This document shows, piece after piece, positions 42,753 through 49,260 of a stretch of DNA of 49,260 nt (positions are counted from its first letter, which is position 1; each line of letters opens with the position of its first letter). A model generated the notes under the pieces. The model did not search any database and was not told the DNA's origin. It was given only the letters and a program-made list of their open reading frames with translations. The translations under genes and the position numbers were made by a program. The DNA lies in assembly GCA_020444205.1 (NCBI GenBank), contig JAHLLJ010000014.1, positions 1 through 49,260 of the forward strand, read 5' to 3'. This stretch comes from Deltaproteobacteria bacterium (lineage in GTDB: Bacteria; Desulfobacterota; Desulfarculia; Desulfarculales; Desulfarculaceae).

Positions 42753-43827
42753 ATTTCTGGCAGCAGTGAGTCAAGAACTGGCCCAGGGCAACAGCCTTTG
42801 TCTGGCCACCATCATCGGACAAAAAGGCTCTGCCCCCCGCTCGGCGGGCAGTCGTTTTTTTGTGCGCCGGGGGGGAGAATTCTGGGGAACCATCGGTGGG
42901 GGCAACTTCGAGGCCCAGGTCATTGACAAGGCGGCCATGGCCCTGGAACGGGGCCGTTCGGAGCTTATGCATTACCGCCTCATGGGCGCGGACGTGGCCG
43001 ACACCGAGATGATCTGCGGCGGCGATTTGGACGTGTTTTTGGACCCTGTCTCGGCTGATGATCCGGGCAACCTGGCCCTATACCAGGCTGCGGCCCAGGC
43101 CGCGGGTGGAGGGGGCCGGGCCCTGTTGGCCACTCTTATGGTCGATGGGGGCGAGCCCATCGCGGCGGGCCGCAAGCTGCTTTTGCGTTTTGGTCAGCCT
43201 GCCTTGGGCTCCCTGCCTCTGACCGATGGTACCTTGACCACCTTGGACAGGGAGTTGGACTCCGTGGGGCGCAGCCCGCAGCGTTTGTGGGCCGGCCCGG
43301 GAGCCGCCTCTTTGCCCGCGCCCCTGCTTTTGGAGCCCATTGCCACCCAGCCGGTGGTGTACATCTTCGGCGGGGGGCACGTGAGCCAAAAGCTGGCCCC
43401 CCTGGCGGCCATGGCCGGTTTTGGCCTGGTGGTGGCTGACGATCGCCTGGAATGGGCCAACCGCCAGCGCTTTCCCCAGGCCCAGGAAATTTGGAACCGC
43501 CCCCTGGAGAGAGTGTTGCAGGGCGAAAACCTGGGGCCGGAGGCATACATCGTTATCGTCACCCGGGGACACCTCTACGACAAGGAGGTGCTGGCCCAGG
43601 CACTAAGGCAAAACGCCGCCTATGTGGGCATGATCGGCTCCAAGCGCAAACGGGCCATGATCTACAAGGCCCTGAGCGAGGAGGGTTTCACCTCCGGGCA
43701 GCTTGATGAGGTTCACTCGCCCATCGGGCTGGCCATCGGGGCGGAAACCCCCGAGGAGATAGCCATAAGCATCGTGGCCGAGCTGGTGGCGGTGCGGGCG
43801 GCCCGCGCGGGAAGCCGGCGTTTATGA
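42745..43827 (+). CDS. XdhC/CoxI-family molybdenum-hydroxylase maturation factor
   Basis: 360 residues with both halves of the family: an N-terminal XdhC_CoxI domain (LATIIGQKGSAPRSAGS at about 20-36, GTIGGGNFEAQVI at about 49-61) and a C-terminal Rossmann domain (VYIFGGGHVSQKLAPLAAM, then YVGMIGSKRKR and SPIGLAIGAETPEEIAISI). XdhC proteins bind and sulfurate the molybdenum cofactor before it enters xanthine-dehydrogenase-type enzymes. No such hydroxylase is in the window, so the partner is elsewhere. It overlaps the next gene by ATGA. Start usage is odd; see the mini-ORF entry. Confidence 0.9.
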   Translation: MREFLAAVSQELAQGNSLCLATIIGQKGSAPRSAGSRFFVRRGGEFWGTIGGGNFEAQVIDKAAMALERGRSELMHYRLMGADVADTEMICGGDLDVFLDPVSADDPGNLALYQAAAQAAGGGGRALLATLMVDGGEPIAAGRKLLLRFGQPALGSLPLTDGTLTTLDRELDSVGRSPQRLWAGPGAASLPAPLLLEPIATQPVVYIFGGGHVSQKLAPLAAMAGFGLVVADDRLEWANRQRFPQAQEIWNRPLERVLQGENLGPEAYIVIVTRGHLYDKEVLAQALRQNAAYVGMIGSKRKRAMIYKALSEEGFTSGQLDEVHSPIGLAIGAETPEEIAISIVAELVAVRAARAGSRRL

Positions 43828-44303
43828 ACGGGATTGGAACCATGCGTCTGATGAATTGGCTGATAATCGCGGCCCTGGCCCTGTCCGCTGGATGCGCCCA
43901 CTACGCCTCTGATGAAGCAGGCAAGATCCAGCCCGGCATGACCCCCGCCCAGGTTACCGCCAAGTTGGGCCAACCCGAGCACATAAAACGGGTGCGCTTT
44001 CCGGGTCACCAGCGCGATTACCTGGTCTTGGAATATGAACTGGTGCCCGAAATACCCGCCTGCCCCAGCTCCGCGGCGGCTCGGGCCCTCACCGGCGTGT
44101 TCACCCTGGGAATCAGCGAGGTGGGCTGGACCAATGCCCAGGCCACCCCTCACTGGATTTATTTCCTGAACAACAAGATGGTCTTCTTTTCCGAGGCGGT
44201 GGACTGCAAAAAAGAGGGCTGCCGCACCTGGATAGACATCAGGGACAAGGACTACGCCCGCGTGAAAACTTCTCCAACCCAAAGGAACACCCCTAAAGAA
44301 TGA
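43824..44303 (+). CDS. BamE/SmpA-like outer-membrane lipoprotein
   Basis: 159 residues from the ATG at 43824 (ATGA overlap); an ATG at 43842 is also possible. The signal peptide ends at lipobox LSAGC, with the lipidated Cys at residue 24, followed by AHYA. After it, [26 protein letters not shown] is the SmpA/OmlA (BamE-fold) motif with G-M-T..V...LG.P. BamE itself is shorter, so this may be a relative rather than the Bam subunit. Two later Cys pairs could form a disulfide. It overlaps the helicase gene by ATGA. Confidence 0.75.
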   Translation: MNGIGTMRLMNWLIIAALALSAGCAHYASDEAGKIQPGMTPAQVTAKLGQPEHIKRVRFPGHQRDYLVLEYELVPEIPACPSSAAARALTGVFTLGISEVGWTNAQATPHWIYFLNNKMVFFSEAVDCKKEGCRTWIDIRDKDYARVKTSPTQRNTPKE

Positions 44304-45745
44304 GTAAAGAAGAAAATCCCGAGTTGCAGGCCCAGCCCGAGCGCACACCCGAGGCGCCGGTGGGCGTGCCCTTTGCCGACTTCGACCTGCCCCCGGAGCT
44401 TCTCAAAGGCCTCAATGATTCGGGATATGAGCGCTGCACCCTGATCCAGGAAAAGGCCATCCCCCTGGGCCTGGAAGGCAAGGACGTGGCGGGCGAGGCC
44501 CAGACCGGCACCGGCAAGACCGCTGCCTTTCTGGTGCCCATCTTCGCCCACCTGGCCAGGGACAAGCAGCGTGGGCCGGGACGCGGTCCTTCGGTGCTGA
44601 TCATCAGCCCCACCCGCGAGCTGGCCATGCAGATTTTGCAGGACGCCCGCGACATAGGGCGGCACCTTGATCTCAAGATGCTGGCCGTGTTCGGCGGGGT
44701 GGACTATCGCAAGCAGGCCGAGGCCCTCAAACAGGGCGTGGACCTGGTGGCCGCCACCCCGGGGCGGCTCATCGACTACATGAAGCAGCGCATCTTCGAC
44801 CCCCGGGGGGTCAAGTACCTGGTCATCGACGAGGCGGACCGCCTGTTCGACATGGGTTTTGTGGACGATCTGCGCTGGGTGCTCCGGCGCCTGCCCAAGT
44901 ACCATGATCGCCAGAGCATGCTGTTTTCTGCCACCTTGGGTTGGCGGGTCTCGGAGATCACCTACGAGTTCATGAACCTGCCCACCAGAGTGTCGGTGAT
45001 ACCCGACACCAAGACCGTGGCCCAGGTTACTCAGGAGATGTATCACTGCTCGGCCACCGAGAAGCTAAATCTGCTCCTGGGCCTCTTAAAAAAAGAGGAC
45101 TGGTCTCGGGTGATGATCTTCACCAACACCAAGCGGGTGGTGGACATGCTCACCTTCAAGCTCAAGGCGCACGGCTTTCCGGCCGAGGGCATTAGCGGCG
45201 ACCTGACCCAGCCCAAGCGCATGAAGCTCATGGAGCAGTTCAAAAAGGGTGATCTGAAGATTTTGGTGGCCACCAACGTAGCTGCCCGAGGCCTGCACAT
45301 CGACGACGTGAGCCACGTGATCAACTACGACGTGCCCGCCGACCCCGAGGACTACGTGCACCGCATCGGGCGCACGGCCAGGGCCGGGGCGGTGGGCAAG
45401 GCCATCACCCTTTGCTGCGACGAGTACGCCACCCACCTGCCCTACGTGGAGGAGTACCTGGACGCCAAGATCCCGGTGGTGTTTGCCGATGACGAGCTTT
45501 TCCTGCCCGACGACACTCCCGCATACCGGCGGCCCCCCCGTGCCAGACGCGATGGCAGAGGCGGTGGCGGTGGCCGCGGCGGTGGCGGTGGCAGCCGGGG
45601 TGGCCGGGGGCGTCCCCGCGCTGCTGCGGGCGAAAAGTCAGGCGATCGCAAACCCAGCGGCCGCAAGCGGCGTCGCCGTCCCCGCAAAAAGGGCGGTTCC
45701 TCTGGTTCCGGCGGTGGCAAGCCTTCGGGTGGTGGCCAGTCTTAA
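44300..45745 (+). CDS. DEAD-box RNA helicase, RhlB/RhlE-like
   Basis: 481 residues. Q-motif region is [14 protein letters not shown] through IQ at 25-50; Walker A AQTGTGKT at 67-74, PTRELA at 104-109, TPGR at 153-156, DEAD at 177-180, SAT, then [12 protein letters not shown] and [10 protein letters not shown] in the second RecA domain. The spacing and CTLIQ resemble RhlB. The last about 75 residues are disordered and rich in Gly, Arg, Lys and Ser (RG-type repeats), a common RNA-binding tail. It should unwind structured RNA in ribosome assembly or mRNA decay. It starts at an ATGA overlap with the lipoprotein gene. Confidence 0.92.
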   Translation: MSKEENPELQAQPERTPEAPVGVPFADFDLPPELLKGLNDSGYERCTLIQEKAIPLGLEGKDVAGEAQTGTGKTAAFLVPIFAHLARDKQRGPGRGPSVLIISPTRELAMQILQDARDIGRHLDLKMLAVFGGVDYRKQAEALKQGVDLVAATPGRLIDYMKQRIFDPRGVKYLVIDEADRLFDMGFVDDLRWVLRRLPKYHDRQSMLFSATLGWRVSEITYEFMNLPTRVSVIPDTKTVAQVTQEMYHCSATEKLNLLLGLLKKEDWSRVMIFTNTKRVVDMLTFKLKAHGFPAEGISGDLTQPKRMKLMEQFKKGDLKILVATNVAARGLHIDDVSHVINYDVPADPEDYVHRIGRTARAGAVGKAITLCCDEYATHLPYVEEYLDAKIPVVFADDELFLPDDTPAYRRPPRARRDGRGGGGGRGGGGGSRGGRGRPRAAAGEKSGDRKPSGRKRRRRPRKKGGSSGSGGGKPSGGGQS

Positions 45746-45782
45746 ACCCTAGCGGAGCGCGAGCGAGGGAGCAGTTTGGCCC

Positions 45783-46766
45783 ATGGAGCTGAGCCGGTCC
45801 CATCCCAGCCTGACCCAACGCCTGCTTACCCTGGCGGTCTTGGGGCTATTGGCCCTGGTGGCCGCCGTGGTGCTTTGGCAGCAAGGCCGCTACGACCCCG
45901 CCTCCTGGGGCTGGGGCGGCGCCTCCGGAACCGGGGCGGGCCTGCTGGCCGAGCTTCAGGTGACCGGCCTGAGCCCCCTGGGGCCTGGCGAGGGCTTCAC
46001 CCCCCAAACCCTTTCCGACAAGATCGACGGCAAGGCCGAGCTGTATTTGGCCGCCGGCTTCGAAACCATGGTGGCCCGGCGCTATGCCCTGGCCGGGCGT
46101 CCCGCCCAGTGGCTGGAGCTGATGCTCTACCGCATGAAGGACGCCCGCGCCGCCTACAGTGTGTTCAGCAACCAGCGCCGGAGCGGGGCGCAAGACTCCT
46201 CCCTTACTCCCAACGCCTACACCACCAGCAACGCCCTGTACTTGGCCCAGGGGCCTTGGTATCTGGAGGCGGTGGCTTCATCGCCCGAGCCCGCTCTTAA
46301 GCAAGGGCTCACCCAGGCGGCCAAGGCCATCATTGCCAAGCTGCCCGCCGCGCCCAGCGCCGCCCCGGCCGAGGCCGAGCTGTTCCCAGCCCAGGGCATG
46401 AAAGAGGGCTCGGTGGTGCTTCTGGCCAAGGACGCCTTTGGCATGGCCGGGCTGGATCAGATTTTCATCGCCACCTATCCCCAGGGAGAGCAGGAGCTCA
46501 TGGCCTTCTTGGCCCGCCGAACCGACCCGGCCACGGCCCAAAAGCAGGCCGCGGCCTACGCGGCTTTCTTAAAGGAAAACGGCGGCAATGCCCAGCCCGC
46601 ACCCGGGGATCTGCCTGGCGCCCATCTTGTGGAGATATTCGGCTCCTGGGAGCTTTCCTGGGCTCAGGGCCCATACCTGGCCGGGGTGCGCGGCTCCGAG
46701 GGTAAGGCCGCTACCCTTGCTCTGGCCCAGCGTCTGCGCCAGGCCTTGCAGAAAGCCCAGCCATGA
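45783..46766 (+). CDS. Membrane-anchored DUF6599-like protein
   Basis: 327 residues. One N-terminal membrane helix at about 13-29, then an exported mixed alpha/beta domain. Recognisable pieces are SDKIDGKAELYLAAGFETM, MLYRMKDARAAYSVFSNQRR and a late GSWELSWAQGPYLAGVRG. I associate these with the DUF6599 family, which is often seen beside DUF362 genes; this is from memory and not certain. No catalytic motif is evident. It overlaps the DUF362 gene by ATGA, so it is very likely part of the same complex or pathway. Confidence 0.65.
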   Translation: MELSRSHPSLTQRLLTLAVLGLLALVAAVVLWQQGRYDPASWGWGGASGTGAGLLAELQVTGLSPLGPGEGFTPQTLSDKIDGKAELYLAAGFETMVARRYALAGRPAQWLELMLYRMKDARAAYSVFSNQRRSGAQDSSLTPNAYTTSNALYLAQGPWYLEAVASSPEPALKQGLTQAAKAIIAKLPAAPSAAPAEAELFPAQGMKEGSVVLLAKDAFGMAGLDQIFIATYPQGEQELMAFLARRTDPATAQKQAAAYAAFLKENGGNAQPAPGDLPGAHLVEIFGSWELSWAQGPYLAGVRGSEGKAATLALAQRLRQALQKAQP

Positions 46767-47749
46767 GCAGAGACACAGACTTAGAACGCCGCCGCTTTTT
46801 GCTGCGCGCGGGCAAGACGGGCCTGGGGATGGCCGCCATAGGAGCCTTGGGCTGGTGGGCTCATGACACCAAAGGCCCCGGCGCGGACATCGGCCAGACC
46901 CAGAGCGTGAAGCTGCCGTCCTTTGCCGTCAAGGGCACCCAGAAGCGCCTGGCCGTGGTCAAGAGCAGCCTGCGGGTGCCCGCGTTGCGCGCCGGCCTGG
47001 AGGCTCTGGGCGGCATGGCCGCTTTTGTGGGGGCCGGGCACAAGGTGGTCATTAAGGTCAACGCGGCCTTTGCCACCCCGCCCGCTCTGGGGGCCACCTC
47101 CAACCCCGAGCTGGTGGCCGAGTTGGTGCGCCTGTGCCTGAAGGCCGGGGCGGCGCAGGTGATAGTCACCGACAACCCCATCAATAATCCGGCCTCCTGC
47201 TTCGAGCTGTCGGGCATCGGCCCGGCGGCCAGGCAAGCGGGCGCGGAAGTGGTGCTGCCCCATCCGGCCGCCTTCCGCCCCTACAGCCTGCCGGGCGGGC
47301 GCTTGATAATCGACTGGCCGCTGCTCTACGGCCCCCTGAAGGGGGCGGACCGGCTCATCGGTCTGGCCCCGGTTAAGGACCACCACCGCAGCCAGGCCTC
47401 GGTAACCATGAAAAACTGGTATGGCCTGCTGGGCGGACGGCGCAACGTGTTCCACCAGGACATCAACGGCATTATCTCTGAGTTAGGCCGCATGGTGGCC
47501 CCCAGCCTTGTCATTGCCGACGGGGTGGCCACCCTGGCCCATAACGGCCCCACCGGAGGCTCCCTGGAGGACCTCAGGTCCACCGAGACCCTGATTCTGG
47601 GCACCGACCAGGTGGCCGTGGACTCCATGGCCGTGGGCCTGCTGGGGCTCAAGCCTTCGCAAGTGCCCTGGCTGGGCCTGGCGGCCCAGGCCGGGGTGGG
47701 CACCACGGACTATGGGTCCCTGAGCCCCACCAAGGTGGAGCTGGGCTGA
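46763..47749 (+). CDS. Tat-exported DUF362 protein
   Basis: 328 residues. The N-terminus has a twin-arginine signal: ERRRFLLRAGKTGLGMAAIGALGWW at about 8-32, an RR motif followed by a hydrophobic stretch. The mature part is DUF362: VVIKVNAAFATPP, AAQVIVTDNPIN, GLAPVKDHHRSQASVTMKNWYGLLGG and IADGVATLAHNGPTGG. DUF362 proteins are often iron-sulfur associated, but this copy has no ferredoxin cysteine set, so clusters must come from its partner. It joins the next gene through TGATG. Likely periplasmic; function unknown. Confidence 0.82.
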   Translation: MSRDTDLERRRFLLRAGKTGLGMAAIGALGWWAHDTKGPGADIGQTQSVKLPSFAVKGTQKRLAVVKSSLRVPALRAGLEALGGMAAFVGAGHKVVIKVNAAFATPPALGATSNPELVAELVRLCLKAGAAQVIVTDNPINNPASCFELSGIGPAARQAGAEVVLPHPAAFRPYSLPGGRLIIDWPLLYGPLKGADRLIGLAPVKDHHRSQASVTMKNWYGLLGGRRNVFHQDINGIISELGRMVAPSLVIADGVATLAHNGPTGGSLEDLRSTETLILGTDQVAVDSMAVGLLGLKPSQVPWLGLAAQAGVGTTDYGSLSPTKVELG

Positions 47750-49260
47750 TGCGCCTAGTGAACCTCACGCGCATAGTGACCGCCCGGCGCATAAGCCAAG
47801 GCTTTTTCCTGGCCCTGTTCCTGTGGTTCTGCCTGGTAGCCACGGTGGGTGAGCGCCTGTGGCAGCTTCGCGGCTGGCCGGTGAACTGGTTCCTGGAGCT
47901 GGACCCCCTCACCGGGTTGACCAGCCTGCTGGCCTCGGGCTCGCTCTACGCGGGTCTGCTTTGGGGCGCGGCGGTGCTGGCCCTAACCCTGGTGGTGGGG
48001 CGCTTTTTCTGCGGCTGGGTGTGTCCCTTTGGGGCCATGCACCAGTTCGTGGGCTGGCTGGGCGCGCGCAACAAGCCCCTCAAGGAGCGGGTGCAACGTA
48101 ATGCTCCCCATCCGGCCCAGCAGATCAAGTACTTCTTGCTGGCCTTTTTCCTGGGCGCGGCCATGAGCGACTTGGCCGTCCGCCTGGCCCTGGGCCAGGT
48201 GGCCGCATCCCTGGCCGGTGCTTTGGTCCTGGCCTTGGTGCTGTGGGCCACGCGCAAAGGGCAGGGAGGGCGTGCCTACGCCCTGGCTGTGGGCCTGGGG
48301 TTGGCCGCCTGGGTGGCTTGGAGCCTGCTGGCCCCCAGTGGTGGCGCCTGGCTATTGGCCGGGCTGCTGGACCCCATTCCCCTGGTGAGCCGCTCGGTGA
48401 ATTTGGTGCTCTTGCCCCTGGCCGACGCCCCGGCCCGCGTGGCCTGGCCCGAGCCCCGTTTCTACCAAGGCGCTGGGCTCATCGCGGCGGTGTTTTTGGC
48501 CGCCCTGCTGCTCAACCTGTGGCGGCCCCGCTTTTTTTGCCGCTACGTGTGCCCCACCGGGGCTCTGCTGGGCCTAATCGGCCGCCACGCCCTGTGGCGG
48601 GTGGGCAAGACCCAAGCCCGCTGTGGAGCCTGTTTGAGCTGCGACGGGGCCTGCTCGGGCGCGGCCCGGCCTGCCGGTCGTTTGCGTCCGGCTGAGTGCG
48701 TGCTTTGCTTTAATTGCTTGGACGGCTGCCCGGAGAACGACATCACCTATGCCACCCGGCCCTCGGCCGGCGGTGAGGCCGCCCCGGACCTGAGCCGCCG
48801 CCGGGTGCTCGCCGGCTTGGGCCTGGGCCTGGCCACCCCACCCATTTTGACCCTGAGCGGGGTGCTGGGTCCAAACTGGAACCCGGCTCTGATTCGCCCG
48901 CCCGGCGCCTTGCCCGAGGACGAGTTTTTGCGCCGCTGCCTGCGCTGCGGACAGTGCATGCGGGTGTGCCCCACCGGAGTGCTGCAACCGGCCGGGCCAT
49001 CCTTTGGCCTGGAGGCCCTGTGGACCCCGGTGCTGAACAACACCATCGGTACCAGCGGGTGCCAGCCCCGCTGCACCGCCTGCTCCAGCGTTTGCCCCAG
49101 CGCGGCCATAAGGCCCATCAGCCTGGACGAGAAGCTGGGCAAGGGCGAGTTCGCCTCCCAGGGCCCCATCCGCCTGGGCTGCGCCTTTGTGGACCGCAGC
49201 CGCTGCCTGCCCTGGGCCATGGACCGGCCCTGCATCGTGTGCCAGGAGAACTGCCCGGTG
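47749..49260 (+). CDS. NapH-like membrane polyferredoxin (3' end beyond window)
   Basis: Open from the ATG at 47749 to the last base: 504 codons without a stop. Membrane helices alternate with NapH/RdxA-type motifs: FFCGWVCPFGAMH at about 85-97 and FFCRYVCPTGALLG at about 262-275, each carrying CxxxCP. After that comes a cytoplasmic or periplasmic polyferredoxin with cysteine groups CGACLSCDGAC, CVLCFNCLDGCP, CLRCGQCMRVCP, CTACSSVCP and CIVCQENCP. A second hydrophobic, Tat-like RRRVLAGLG stretch lies near 350. It should pass electrons through or along the membrane to the exported DUF362 protein; donors and acceptors are unknown. Confidence 0.85.
   Translation, partial: MRLVNLTRIVTARRISQGFFLALFLWFCLVATVGERLWQLRGWPVNWFLELDPLTGLTSLLASGSLYAGLLWGAAVLALTLVVGRFFCGWVCPFGAMHQFVGWLGARNKPLKERVQRNAPHPAQQIKYFLLAFFLGAAMSDLAVRLALGQVAASLAGALVLALVLWATRKGQGGRAYALAVGLGLAAWVAWSLLAPSGGAWLLAGLLDPIPLVSRSVNLVLLPLADAPARVAWPEPRFYQGAGLIAAVFLAALLLNLWRPRFFCRYVCPTGALLGLIGRHALWRVGKTQARCGACLSCDGACSGAARPAGRLRPAECVLCFNCLDGCPENDITYATRPSAGGEAAPDLSRRRVLAGLGLGLATPPILTLSGVLGPNWNPALIRPPGALPEDEFLRRCLRCGQCMRVCPTGVLQPAGPSFGLEALWTPVLNNTIGTSGCQPRCTACSSVCPSAAIRPISLDEKLGKGEFASQGPIRLGCAFVDRSRCLPWAMDRPCIVCQENCPV

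Overview
The window is GC-rich, densely packed bacterial chromosome from a diderm (Gram-negative) organism. An MlaEFD lipid-transport operon, a BamE/SmpA-like lipoprotein, a Tat-exported DUF362 protein with a polyferredoxin membrane partner, TrkAH, a ThiD-ThiN fusion and a short-form ThiC together suggest a strict or facultative anaerobe, most plausibly a Desulfobacterota (former Deltaproteobacteria) member of the Desulfarculales type. That placement is inferred from gene content and composition only. No rRNA, tRNA or CRISPR array was seen. Most genes overlap their neighbour by 1-4 bases (ATGA, GTGA, TTGA or TGATG junctions), and these junctions decide many starts.

Region 1 (1-17.3 kb) is a surface-glycan region rich in polyprenyl-phosphate-sugar enzymes: an epimerase (cut by the window edge), two UPF0104/LPG-synthase-TM proteins, two GT2 enzymes of the Dpm type, three large GT-C (GT39/PMT-like) membrane transferases and a YfhO protein. 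Two of the GT-C proteins end in a discoidin (F5/8 type C)-like domain. The minus-strand series YfhO - Dpm - GT-C - UPF0104 - GT-C is interrupted at 5.6-8.0 kb by an AT-richer island carrying a UbiA prenyltransferase (polyprenyl-P phosphoribosyltransferase-like) and a HAD phosphatase. The island is bordered by decayed IS481-type and IS3-type transposases and by a diverged duplicate of the 5' end of the interrupted UPF0104 gene.

Region 2 (17.3-26.4 kb) is a tight plus-strand operon led by a GlpD-like FAD dehydrogenase with a textbook promoter placed so close that the mRNA should be leaderless. It is followed by two methyltransferases, three GT4 enzymes, a GT2 with membrane anchors, an epimerase/dehydrogenase and a YdjM-like membrane protein: a glycolipid or polysaccharide pathway of unknown product. 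Region 3 (26.5-29.3 kb) is trkA-trkH potassium uptake, followed by a mosaic of short repeats that recurs inverted at 42.0 kb.

Region 4 (29.6-38.7 kb, minus strand) holds vitamin genes: bioB-bioA-bioF-bioD behind a promoter overlapped by a perfect BirA-type operator, and upstream thiD-thiN, thiC, an MpgP-like HAD phosphatase and birA. The second group begins with a TPP riboswitch and has no visible break, so the biotin repressor may sit on a thiamine-controlled transcript. Region 5 (38.7-41.9 kb) is mlaE-mlaF-mlaD, whose MlaD carries a long helical segment and a beta-rich C-terminal domain resembling an outer-membrane barrel. Region 6 (42.1-49.3 kb) has a universal stress protein, an XdhC-type factor with an odd overlapping mini-ORF at its start, a lipoprotein, an RhlB-like RNA helicase, and a DUF6599-like / DUF362 / polyferredoxin trio that runs off the window end.
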